Below are positions 1 through 7,492 of a DNA stretch of 35,542 nucleotides, piece after piece (position 1 is the first letter of the stretch; each line of letters opens with the position of its first letter). The DNA comes from a virus. The translations under genes and the position numbers were made by a program. Below the pieces are notes generated by a model. It saw only the letters and a program-made list of their open reading frames with translations, did not search any database and was not told where the DNA came from. The stretch is taken from positions 1 to 35,542 of the IMG/VR virus record IMGVR_UViG_3300010334_002550. One strand, given 5' to 3'.

Positions 1-621
1 AAAGATATTGCTACGGCAATAGGTTTTTACACGGATCCTGCAGGAATAAGTGGTGGTATTTCATCGGGGTTTAAAGGATACACGTTGTGGACTGGTTCAG
101 CATCCAAACCAGACATGAATGTATTTAAACCATATGATATGTATTTTACAAATCCGGATACCGAATGCGATTCAATCCAAAGTAGATTCCCGGACGGTGA
201 TGAATGGCTTGGATGTCTTTGGGGCACCCCAGAAGCACCATATAGTTGTACTTGCCCAGACGTTCAACCAAAATATGAGGCTTATATAAAATTAAGATTG
301 AATGTTGCTTCTTTTTGGAATACTCCAGTAGAAACTCCAGTAAAAAGAGCTGAATTTGCAGATGCTCTTCAATATGGAAGAAAAATAGATGTTACTGTAG
401 CAGGAGATTTCAATTTAAAACTTGGACAGGTTGTACGTTTGAGATTAGATGGTATAAGTGGTTATCCATATTCCAAAACTTCAAATTATTTAAATGATGT
501 ATATTATATTACAGGAATAAAACACGTATTCACAAGTTCTGGTACACACGAAACTGCATTGGCTTTATCAAAAATTGCAGGAGATTATACCGGGATTGCA
601 AACGCACCATATTATCCTTGA
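1..621 (+). CDS. Baseplate hub-like protein, C-terminal part (5' end outside window)
   Basis: The reading frame is open from base 1 and stops at 619-621, so at least 206 C-terminal residues are present and the start lies upstream. The last ~80 residues read as a beta-rich domain: V-x-G-D-F-N-L-K-L-G-Q-V-V-R-L, then YYITGIKHVFTSSGTHETAL. This is the pattern of the gp27/protein-D type tail hub family, in which a barrel domain forms the ring that carries the spike. The first half, with four Cys and many aromatic residues, is not recognised. Position directly before gp25 and gp6 supports a baseplate role. An alternative is another baseplate protein containing the same domain. The family call is moderate because only part of the gene is visible. 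Confidence 0.5.
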   Translation, partial: KDIATAIGFYTDPAGISGGISSGFKGYTLWTGSASKPDMNVFKPYDMYFTNPDTECDSIQSRFPDGDEWLGCLWGTPEAPYSCTCPDVQPKYEAYIKLRLNVASFWNTPVETPVKRAEFADALQYGRKIDVTVAGDFNLKLGQVVRLRLDGISGYPYSKTSNYLNDVYYITGIKHVFTSSGTHETALALSKIAGDYTGIANAPYYP

Positions 622-634
622 ACTAAATATTAAG

Positions 635-1015
635 ATGCCGATTAAAGATTTTTCAATTCTTCTTGAAAAAATAAGTTCAACAACAACCAAAAAGGATGTT
701 GGTTTGGTTAGCGGTTTCAATGCATACGCTCAATATATAGAAGTTGTTTGTAAAACACAAAAAGGTGAGTTGGTTTCAAACATGAATTTGGGATCAAATT
801 ATTTTTCTTATATATTCTCTGGTCAGGCTGATCTTCCAGCAATGCAAACATCCATGGCTGCTTATATACAATCAGCAATTCCACACATTTATAATGTGAG
901 GGTATTTACACAATATACATCTCAGACTATGTTTCAGTTTATGATAATATATTCTGTTAGTGATGGTTTATCATCACAAATGAATTCCACCACCTTTGTA
1001 GAGGTTGAAATATAA
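635..1015 (+). CDS. 25: Baseplate wedge subunit gp25-like
   Basis: Encodes 126 residues, close to T4 gp25 (132). gp25-family proteins are wedge components of the contractile-tail baseplate that join gp6 and help nucleate the sheath. The protein shows the family layout: a lead segment (KKDVGLVSGFNAYAQYI), a G-x-N-Y-F-S-Y-I-F stretch corresponding to the FG-x-L-x-x-x-L-F motif, a helix with PAMQTSMAAYIQSAIPHIYNV matching the T4 stretch ending in YEPRIDKLAV, and a final beta segment. The ATG at 635 is preferred over the in-frame ATG at 575 because the upstream one would overlap the hub gene by 47 bases and add an unrelated N-terminus. The stop overlaps the next start (TAATG), indicating coupled translation. 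Confidence 0.72.
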   Translation: MPIKDFSILLEKISSTTTKKDVGLVSGFNAYAQYIEVVCKTQKGELVSNMNLGSNYFSYIFSGQADLPAMQTSMAAYIQSAIPHIYNVRVFTQYTSQTMFQFMIIYSVSDGLSSQMNSTTFVEVEI

Positions 1016-2094
1016 TGACTTATCAATTAAAAAATCTTAATGTTGCTTCTTTGGATTTTGATGACATAAAATCATCTTTAATTTCTTTTTTATCAGCACA
1101 ACCAGAATTATCTGATTTAGATTTTACAAATACAGCAAGCACAACAAATCTTTTAATAAACATTTTAGCAACAGTTACTGCGTATAATGGAATCTATGCA
1201 CAATTTGGTTATGTAAATTCATTTGCAACAACTACAACTTTGATGCAAAGTTTATTAGGTATTGCAGCAAATAATTCAATTTTAATTGCACCAATACAGA
1301 GTGCTACCACAACTAGGACTGTCACACCAATTGGTGCTACTTTGTATGATTACACCAGTTTTCAAGCAACTTCCAGCAGAAATGCAAGTTCATTTTTCTT
1401 CAATATTGATACCGTACCAACGAGCACAAGCACTAGCATAACTTTATATGCCGGAACCCAAGTACTAAGTTTTACCAACTACGACTACAAAACTCAATCT
1501 TGCGAACTACCATATAGCATAGATCCCAGAACGGTTACTTTTTATGAAACGGTTACAAATTCCGGTACAGTAAACAAATGGACTAGAGTTGACAAAACTT
1601 CAACCGGACTTGCTGGAAATCAAAAAACCTTCACTGTCATAAATGGACCAAAAGGATATATTGTTACAAACAATTTTCCAACAGCGCAAACTCTTACCAC
1701 ATCAAGCACGGTTTTGATAAAAGCAATAAGTTCTGATGGTTCAAATGGAAATAATGCTTCTATAACTCCCAGAACTGACGTTCAATTCAATACAAGTGAA
1801 ATACCTGCTGGTGGTTATGACGAGATTTCTGTATCTCAGGCAAGATATAAATTGCTTTTCAATGCAACTGGGCAGGATCGTTGTACAACAATTTCTGATT
1901 TTGTTAATGCAATATTAGGATCTGGTATTAGCGGAACATCCGATCCAACATTAATAACTGTAAAAAATGATTGTTGTTTGCCCGGTGTGGTAAATATATA
2001 CGTCAGTGGTTTGTCTTCGGACAGCCAAACGTCGTTGATGAGTTATTTGAATGCTAGAACTGTTGCGGGAATTAGATTAGTTTATACTCCATGA
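1015..2094 (+). CDS. 6: Baseplate wedge protein gp6-like (short form)
   Basis: Encodes 359 residues. The N-terminus has the gp6 (J-type baseplate) signature: a short lead, then L-D-F-D-D-I-K-S-S-L-I-S-F-L, a segment of the form SDLDFTNTASTTNLLINILA, and T-A-Y-N-G-I-Y-A-Q-F for the helix that makes the inter-wedge contacts. gp6 forms the dimeric inner ring that ties the six wedges around the hub. T4 gp6 has 660 residues, so this version is little over half size and lacks much of the middle. The C-terminal ~100 residues (YKLLFNATGQDRCTTISDF through VNIYVSGL) match the region where this family carries its conserved late-assembly domain. It overlaps gp25 by one base and the next gene by four. Confidence 0.72.
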   Translation: MTYQLKNLNVASLDFDDIKSSLISFLSAQPELSDLDFTNTASTTNLLINILATVTAYNGIYAQFGYVNSFATTTTLMQSLLGIAANNSILIAPIQSATTTRTVTPIGATLYDYTSFQATSSRNASSFFFNIDTVPTSTSTSITLYAGTQVLSFTNYDYKTQSCELPYSIDPRTVTFYETVTNSGTVNKWTRVDKTSTGLAGNQKTFTVINGPKGYIVTNNFPTAQTLTTSSTVLIKAISSDGSNGNNASITPRTDVQFNTSEIPAGGYDEISVSQARYKLLFNATGQDRCTTISDFVNAILGSGISGTSDPTLITVKNDCCLPGVVNIYVSGLSSDSQTSLMSYLNARTVAGIRLVYTP

Positions 2095-2726
2095 TAACGT
2101 TATTAAATAATCAATTAATTGCACTTAACACCAAGATGATTTTGATGTCGGAGCAGGCTTCGTCAAATCTTGGTAGCGATTACTATGGCCCTATATCACA
2201 ACCTTGGTTGGCAGATGAATTGACTGTCCAATCATTGTTTCCGCAGTGGATAATTAAAGCATATCAATCCAATCCAAATAATGTTGCAATCGTTCCATTA
2301 ATTAAAAATTACATGAGATGGTTGTTAAGCCAAGATTATGGATATGGTGCACAATTGAACTGGGAAAACATTCGTGTTCCTTTGTTTACCAATACCGTAT
2401 TTTTGGAAGCCTTGGCAGATTTTTATTTTCCTGATGCAGATTTTAGTGGTGCCGTTTTAAATCCAATACTACCAAATATACGAAGATTTTTAATAAAATC
2501 TGATTCCAATTATTTTAATATAAAAGGTACACCACAAGCAATCAAATATTTGATATGTTCACTATTAGGATTTGCTTGGACCGATGTTATAGTCAACAGT
2601 GGTACATACTGCACAATTGAAATTAAAATAGCATCAGCATCTTCAACCAATTTTGCAAATTATAAACCATTTTTAGAAAAATATGTTGTTCCTGCAGGTA
2701 TGAGCGTTAATTATACTACTTTTTAA
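2091..2726 (+). CDS. Tail protein I / gp7-like baseplate wedge protein
   Basis: Encodes 211 residues. Residues ~130-205 carry the pattern seen in P2 tail protein I and in wedge proteins of T4-like phages: YFNIKGTPQAIKYLICSLLG, a short beta stretch, then YKPFLEKYVVPAGMSVNY at the C-terminus. In contractile tails this family pairs with the gp6/J protein to build the baseplate wedge, and the gene sits immediately after gp6 with a 4-base ATGA overlap, as I follows J in P2. It is far shorter than T4 gp7 (over 1,000 residues), so a simple P2-like wedge is more likely than a true gp7. The central N-terminal part (residues 1-120) is not recognised. Exact gene identity is uncertain; the baseplate role is well supported by context. 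Confidence 0.55.
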   Translation: MITLLNNQLIALNTKMILMSEQASSNLGSDYYGPISQPWLADELTVQSLFPQWIIKAYQSNPNNVAIVPLIKNYMRWLLSQDYGYGAQLNWENIRVPLFTNTVFLEALADFYFPDADFSGAVLNPILPNIRRFLIKSDSNYFNIKGTPQAIKYLICSLLGFAWTDVIVNSGTYCTIEIKIASASSTNFANYKPFLEKYVVPAGMSVNYTTF

Positions 2727-2732
2727 TTTATT

Positions 2733-3185
2733 ATGTTTCAAAAAATGATCATGTTCGCCGCTTCTCTAGCATCTAGGGGATTAGGCAATAATAAAACGGA
2801 TATTCCAACAAAACAATTGAGAGTTTTGTCTTGTTTTGGTGGTGCTGGTTTAGAAACATCATGCCCATTTTTAAGAAGAAGCGATGTAGATAAGTCTAAA
2901 CATTATTGTGGAAAATGTGGATGTGGAGACAAGAACCATACTTGGCTGATTGCTTCCGGTAATGAATATTCCAAATTAGACTATCCCGTTTTAAATTGCC
3001 CATTAAAAATGCCGGGATTCAGCAACTACGATCCAAATTACAAACCAATTGAAATTGCAGCAAGAAAAGAAAAAATAGAATCTATGGATCCAGAATCCAT
3101 AAACCTTATTCAGGTTACTATTGGCCACAGTGAGGAAAAAGAAAGATTAATTTCTCAAGTAAATAAAATTGTTGAGAATTCATAA
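2733..3185 (+). CDS. Cysteine-rich, probable zinc-binding protein of unknown function
   Basis: Encodes 150 residues. Six cysteines are placed at 34, 44, 59, 62, 64 and 89, with the core HYCGKCGCGDKNHTWL (CxxCxC) and a downstream L-N-C-P-L-K-M-P-G-F block, which together look like a metal-binding fold rather than disulfides. The last 50 residues are charged and helical. Function is not known; I have the impression of having seen similar cysteine blocks in T4-like marine phages but cannot name a family. It sits alone between the baseplate genes and neck gene gp13, 6 bases after the former and 8 before the latter, so it is probably expressed with them. It might be a structural or assembly protein, but no direct evidence supports either. 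Confidence 0.7.
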   Translation: MFQKMIMFAASLASRGLGNNKTDIPTKQLRVLSCFGGAGLETSCPFLRRSDVDKSKHYCGKCGCGDKNHTWLIASGNEYSKLDYPVLNCPLKMPGFSNYDPNYKPIEIAARKEKIESMDPESINLIQVTIGHSEEKERLISQVNKIVENS

Positions 3186-3188
3186 ATA
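3182..3188 (+). promoter_or_regulatory. Late-promoter-like ATAAATA before gp13
   Basis: ATAAATA overlaps the stop of the cysteine-rich gene and ends 5 bases before the gp13 ATG. It matches the T4 late -10 element TATAAATA in seven of eight positions. No Shine-Dalgarno fits in the 5-base gap, so a transcript started here would be leaderless or nearly so; alternatively gp13 is translated from read-through message. Confidence 0.45.
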
Positions 3189-3193
3189 TTTGT

Positions 3194-4021
3194 ATGGCCA
3201 TCAGTACAAGACAAGATTTCATTGATTTTACTTATAGAAAACTGGGTGCACCAGTTATTCAAATAAACGTAGATGCCGAACAAGCCCAAGATCGTCTAGA
3301 TGAATCTTTGGAGTATATGTTTGAGCGTCATTTTAATTTTAATGAACGATGCCAATTTATAGTTCCAGTAACCCCAGAAACTTTAGTAAACAAATATTTT
3401 GATGTTACTAAATTTGGATATGCTATGGGTGCACAATTAGTCACTTCTTCGGAAACTGGGATGACTGCTTATTGGCCTACAGCTAATGATATAAGAACAA
3501 TATCACAGGTATATAGACCAGGTAATTTGGTTGGCGATTACATGTTTGATTTGAGATATCAAATGACTTTGTTTGATTTCTTTGGTTTATATTTCAATCA
3601 AGGTGGTTTGGCACAAGGACCTCTGGCTACTTACATGGAAGCCATGACATATCTTTCAACAATCGACGACCTTTTTAATTATCCTAGTGCCTTTACGTAT
3701 ACAAGCACGACACAAAGACTGTTTATAGAAACAGAAACATCAATATTTCAAACTGCATATTTAATGGTTGAAGCATATGTTCGTATTAATCCCGAATATT
3801 ATCCAAAAGTCTGGGATGATCGTATATTTCAACGCCATTATGCCGCATTGTTGAAAAAACAATGGGCACAAAATTTGATGAAGTTTGCTGGTATACCACT
3901 TCCCGGTGGAGCCCAAATTAATGCTGGTGCAATGATGCAGGATGCCGTAAGAGAATTGGAAGCAATAGAAGCGATGTTGCTCAAGACGCAAGAACTGCCA
4001 GTCGATATGCAAATAGGTTAA
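3194..4021 (+). CDS. 13: Neck protein gp13-like (head completion)
   Basis: Encodes 275 residues (T4 gp13 is 309). The N-terminus TRQDFIDFTYRKLGAPVIQ followed by I-N-V-D-A-E-Q-A-Q-D-R-L-D-E-S-L is the hallmark of gp13 in T4-like phages. gp13 closes the filled head at the portal vertex together with gp14 and forms the site where the tail docks. The rest is helical with aromatic-rich stretches, and ends in a long helix with MMQDAVRELEAIEAMLLK. It is followed after one base by gp14, the conserved partner. The start ATG at 3194 has no visible Shine-Dalgarno and lies just behind an ATAAATA box. Confidence 0.85.
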   Translation: MAISTRQDFIDFTYRKLGAPVIQINVDAEQAQDRLDESLEYMFERHFNFNERCQFIVPVTPETLVNKYFDVTKFGYAMGAQLVTSSETGMTAYWPTANDIRTISQVYRPGNLVGDYMFDLRYQMTLFDFFGLYFNQGGLAQGPLATYMEAMTYLSTIDDLFNYPSAFTYTSTTQRLFIETETSIFQTAYLMVEAYVRINPEYYPKVWDDRIFQRHYAALLKKQWAQNLMKFAGIPLPGGAQINAGAMMQDAVRELEAIEAMLLKTQELPVDMQIG

Positions 4022-4022
4022 C

Positions 4023-4700
4023 ATGGCAACAAATCCTTATATCAATTTAACTAGTTTTGGTCCAGAACAAAGGCTTGTGGAAGATATCACTGTTGAATTG
4101 ATTCAGGGTATGGGTCAAGATTGTTATTATGTTCCCAGAATATATTTTCATATTGACAAATTGTTCGGTGAAGATCCCGCTACATCTTTTGAAAAAACTT
4201 ATAAGATTGAAATGTATATTCAGTCATATAAAGGGTTTGAAGGAACTGATGTTATTTCACAATTTGGCCTCGAAATAAAAGATAAAATTTCTTTGTTAAT
4301 GGCCAGACGAAGATTCAAAGAACAGGTAACAGTTTACGATAAAACTTTAATAAGACCCCGTGAAGGTGATTTAATTTATTTTCCATTATCAAAATCACTT
4401 TTTGAAATTAACTTCGTAGAACACGAAAATCCTTTGTATCCTTTGGGCCGTTTATATTCATATCAAATAACTGCAGAATTGTTCACTTACAGTTATGAAA
4501 AGATCGATACAATCAATACTGACATAAACGTGCCATATACATCTACAAGGGGAATGTCTGGGTCTACTGTAATACCACTTTATAATATACTTGGTACTAC
4601 AATGGGCATAAACGATGATCTAAAACAAGAAGGAAACAGTTACGGTTTCGATCCGGATAATCCGTTCAATGAATGTGCATCAGATACAAGTTGTAACTAA
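4023..4700 (+). CDS. 14: Neck protein gp14-like
   Basis: Encodes 225 residues (T4 gp14 is 256). The N-terminus NPYINLTSFGPEQRLVEDIT and then the Y-Y-V-P-R...D-K-L-F-G-E-D motif and M-Y-I-Q-S-Y-K-G-F-E-G segment are characteristic of gp14. It works with gp13 as the connector between portal and tail, in the assembled neck. The C-terminus is rich in Gly, Asn and Asp (GFDPDNPFNECAS) and probably flexible. It begins one base after gp13 and is followed after 11 bases by gp15, whose start has an AAGGA Shine-Dalgarno; all fit one neck operon. Confidence 0.85.
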   Translation: MATNPYINLTSFGPEQRLVEDITVELIQGMGQDCYYVPRIYFHIDKLFGEDPATSFEKTYKIEMYIQSYKGFEGTDVISQFGLEIKDKISLLMARRRFKEQVTVYDKTLIRPREGDLIYFPLSKSLFEINFVEHENPLYPLGRLYSYQITAELFTYSYEKIDTINTDINVPYTSTRGMSGSTVIPLYNILGTTMGINDDLKQEGNSYGFDPDNPFNECASDTSCN

Positions 4701-4711
4701 AAAGGAAATAA

Positions 4712-5374
4712 ATGTTTGGCTATTTTTACAATCACAATTTAAGAAAACTGGTTGTGGGTTTCGGTTCGCTTTTTAGCAACATAGAAATTGCACACACAGA
4801 TCCAGACACGGGAAATCCATTTAATATACGTGTTCCTATTCATTATGCTCCACAAGAAAAATTTATACAAAGATTATTGCAACCTTCATCAATAACAGAA
4901 GGAACGCGCATAGAAATTCAAGTTCCTATCATTAGTTTTATAATGAATAGTGTCGCACCAGATCCATCCAGAAGACTTGGAAGATTTACTCCAGTAATAA
5001 ATCAAAGCGACGGTAATGGAAATTGTCAGGCTAATGGCAGTAAAATTAAATCTCAGATACCTGTAAACGTATCTTTTAATTTATCCGCATACACCAGACA
5101 CACAGACGATCTTCTTCAAATAATGGAACAGATAATGCCATACTTTGTTCCAGAACATATCATAAAATTGGACATGAATGAAGTCGAATCTGATGTACAA
5201 ATTCCAATTGTTATGATTAGTAATAATATAACAGAAAAATATGAAGGTGATTTTTCTTCTAGAAGACTAAACATAGTCTCTTTTCAATTTTTGGCCAAGG
5301 CTTGGATATTTGGTGAAATACAGAATTCCACAACAATAACAAGCAGCAGTTCTAATATAATTTTTGACTTTTAA
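4712..5374 (+). CDS. 15: Tail completion and sheath stabiliser gp15-like
   Basis: Encodes 220 residues. The first seven residues, MFGYFYN, are the same as those of T4 gp15, and the following blocks (L-F-S-N-I-E-I; I-R-V-P-I-H-Y-A; Y-T-R-H-T-D-D-L-L-Q-I-M-E-Q-I-M-P-Y-F) match the T4 pattern LFSNIQI / IRVPITYA / FTRYEDDMFQIVEQILPYF. gp15 forms the hexameric cap on the finished tail tube and sheath and is what the head-neck binds. T4 gp15 has 272 residues; the missing length is mainly the acidic, proline-rich C-terminal tail. A clear Shine-Dalgarno (AAGGA) precedes the ATG at 4712. Confidence 0.9.
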   Translation: MFGYFYNHNLRKLVVGFGSLFSNIEIAHTDPDTGNPFNIRVPIHYAPQEKFIQRLLQPSSITEGTRIEIQVPIISFIMNSVAPDPSRRLGRFTPVINQSDGNGNCQANGSKIKSQIPVNVSFNLSAYTRHTDDLLQIMEQIMPYFVPEHIIKLDMNEVESDVQIPIVMISNNITEKYEGDFSSRRLNIVSFQFLAKAWIFGEIQNSTTITSSSSNIIFDF

Positions 5375-5377
5375 TAT

Positions 5378-5821
5378 ATGAATCTCAATAAAAATTTAGC
5401 AAAACTATTCGATGTCGAACCAGACAAAAGTTCTCCCACAAAAACAATTTCTGGTGGAACTTTTGATGCAAATAACTTTCAAAAAGATTATGAGTTGGTT
5501 CAATCAAATCTCAAAGATCTTATTGGAAATGGAAATGTGGCACTCGAAAGCGCTCTTAAAGTTGCAACAGAATCCGATAGCCCAAGAGCATTTGAAGTTG
5601 TAGCAATATTATTAAAAACAATGGCCGACTTAAACAATAATGTTTTAGATGTACATAAAAAAGCCAAAGATACTACTGCAACAAATACAACCAAAGTAAC
5701 TCAGAATAACAATTCCGTATTTGTTGGTTCTACTAAAGATCTCCAAAACCTCTTAAATAAAGATAGAAGCACAGAAAAGGTGATTGATGCTGAGGTTGTG
5801 AATAATGAACCAAAACAATAA
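5378..5821 (+). CDS. 16: Small terminase subunit gp16-like
   Basis: Encodes 147 residues (T4 gp16 is 164). The central helical pair, with D-Y-E-L-V-Q-S-N-L-K-D-L-I-G-N-G-N-V-A-L and S-P-R-A-F-E-V-V-A-I-L-L-K-T-M, is the conserved core of T4-type small terminases. This subunit forms a ring that recognises DNA and regulates the packaging motor. N- and C-termini are polar and probably disordered, as in the family. It starts three bases after gp15 and overlaps gp17 by 17 bases, the usual arrangement for the two subunits. Confidence 0.85.
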   Translation: MNLNKNLAKLFDVEPDKSSPTKTISGGTFDANNFQKDYELVQSNLKDLIGNGNVALESALKVATESDSPRAFEVVAILLKTMADLNNNVLDVHKKAKDTTATNTTKVTQNNNSVFVGSTKDLQNLLNKDRSTEKVIDAEVVNNEPKQ

Positions 5822-7457
5822 TCTAGGTTATAGAAATAATCCAAAATTAAAACCTCCCGGAGTCAATCTTCAATACACAAGAGAAGAACTAGAGGAGTAT
5901 ATTAAGTGTGCAAATGATCCGGTATATTTTTGCAGCAAATATGTAAAAGTAAAAACTCTTGATAAAGGCGTTATGCCCTTCAAGTTGTACGATTATCAAG
6001 AAAAATTTGTGAAAGAAATTCACAAAAATAGATTTGTTATTTCTAAATGGCCCAGACAGTCAGGAAAGTCTACATCAGTAATTGGGTATATTTGCCATTA
6101 TGTCACATTCAATCAGAGTGTAAATGTAGCAATCTTGGCAAATAAATTGAAAACCGCAAAAGATGAATTGTTTGCCAAACTTCAATTGGCTTATGAAAAT
6201 TTACCACAGTTTCTACAACAAGGAGTTGTAGAATGGAATAAGACGAGTTTTAAATTAGAAAATGGGTCCAGAGTAGTTTGCGATGCAACATCGTCCTCAG
6301 CAATCCGTGGTGGCTCCTACAACTTACTTCTATTGGACGAATACGCCTTCTTGCCATCCCACATAGCAGAAGAATTCTATTCATCAACATATCCAACCAT
6401 TTCGGCTGGTATGACGACAAAATTAATAATAGTTTCCACGCCAAATGGAATGAATCATTTTCATAAATTATGGATTGATGCAAATAGACCAGAAGGACAT
6501 AAACAAAAGAATAAATTCGTACCGATTGAAGTAAGTTGGCGGGATGTTCCTATTACCCCAGGTGGACCTAAACGAGATGATGTTTGGGCGGAAGAACAGA
6601 TTGCCAATACGAGTCCAGAACAATTTGAACAAGAATATGGTTGTAGTTTTTTAGGATCTTCTAATACTTTAATATCAACCAGTAAATTAAATGTTTTGGC
6701 TGGCGAAGAACCTATTTCCGAAAATGCAGAAGGACATAGAATTTTTGAAACTCCACAAAAAGATAAAACATACTTTCTTCAGGCCGACGTTTCACGTGGT
6801 CAAGGAGCAGATTATTCTGCATTTACCATAATAGATGCAACATCTACTCCCTATAAAGTAGTTGCCACATATAGAAATAACGTAATAAGTCCATTTCATT
6901 TTCCAACAGTAATACATTCTTATGCCAAATCATACAATAATGCATTCGTATTAATAGAGACAAATGATCTTGGTGGACAGGTTTCTGGGATATTACACAC
7001 TGATTTAGAATATGATAACGTATTGATGACCAAAGTTTTGGGAAGAAAAGGACAAGTTTTGTCCCAAGGGTTTGGTGGTATTGGCAAGAATGAAATGGGA
7101 ATCAGAACAACGGCACAAACCAAAAAAATTGGTTGTGCTATTTTGAAAAGATTAATCGAAGAAGATAAAATTTTATTGAATGATGAAAGAATTATTTCCG
7201 AATTGATGTCATTTGTATCGAAGTCCAATACATTTAAGGCCGAAGATGGCCACCACGATGATTTGGCAATGACTCTGGTATTTTTTGCTTGGTTAACTCG
7301 CCAAGATTACTTTGCAGATTTGATAGAACAGTCAAAATTTAATTATGAAGAAGCAATAAAACCGGAAGATGACAATATTTTGATAATGCCGCAGGAAAAA
7401 AATGGAGATGACGGAGAGGAGTTTGTACAGGGTGGTGTTGTCTGGTATCCTGCATAA
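5805..7457 (+). CDS. 17: Large terminase subunit gp17-like (packaging ATPase/nuclease)
   Basis: Encodes 550 residues (T4 gp17 is 610). The N-terminal ATPase has the Walker A variant WPRQSGKS (82-89), and Walker B LLLLDEYAF (174-182) with D178 and catalytic E179, then coupling motif STPNGMNHF (211-219). The C-terminal RNase H-fold nuclease has acidic residues in ADVSRGQGADYS (D328), LIETND (E385) and GHHDDLAMT (D485/D486), matching the T4 catalytic triad layout. The protein pumps DNA into the prohead through the portal and cuts the concatemer. All key residues are present, so it is probably active. The start ATG at 5805 lies inside gp16. It is the most reliable phylogenetic marker in the window together with gp20 and gp23. 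Confidence 0.95.
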   Translation: MNQNNNLGYRNNPKLKPPGVNLQYTREELEEYIKCANDPVYFCSKYVKVKTLDKGVMPFKLYDYQEKFVKEIHKNRFVISKWPRQSGKSTSVIGYICHYVTFNQSVNVAILANKLKTAKDELFAKLQLAYENLPQFLQQGVVEWNKTSFKLENGSRVVCDATSSSAIRGGSYNLLLLDEYAFLPSHIAEEFYSSTYPTISAGMTTKLIIVSTPNGMNHFHKLWIDANRPEGHKQKNKFVPIEVSWRDVPITPGGPKRDDVWAEEQIANTSPEQFEQEYGCSFLGSSNTLISTSKLNVLAGEEPISENAEGHRIFETPQKDKTYFLQADVSRGQGADYSAFTIIDATSTPYKVVATYRNNVISPFHFPTVIHSYAKSYNNAFVLIETNDLGGQVSGILHTDLEYDNVLMTKVLGRKGQVLSQGFGGIGKNEMGIRTTAQTKKIGCAILKRLIEEDKILLNDERIISELMSFVSKSNTFKAEDGHHDDLAMTLVFFAWLTRQDYFADLIEQSKFNYEEAIKPEDDNILIMPQEKNGDDGEEFVQGGVVWYPA

Positions 7458-7462
7458 GAATG

Positions 7463-7469
7463 CTAAATA
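7463..7469 (+). promoter_or_regulatory. Late promoter CTAAATA before gp18
   Basis: CTAAATA is followed by TTTCAAAATACC and an AAGGA Shine-Dalgarno, with the gp18 ATG 23 bases after the box. The same layout (CTAAATATTT, spacer, ACAAGGATT) recurs before gp22, which makes a shared late promoter the best reading. Confidence 0.65.
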
Positions 7470-7492
7470 TTTCAAAATACCAAGGATTTTAA

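Noticed and set aside
575-634. ATG at 575 as the start of gp25
   Set aside because: It would overlap the preceding gene by 47 bases and add 20 residues with no family match; the ATG at 635 gives a gp25 of normal length.
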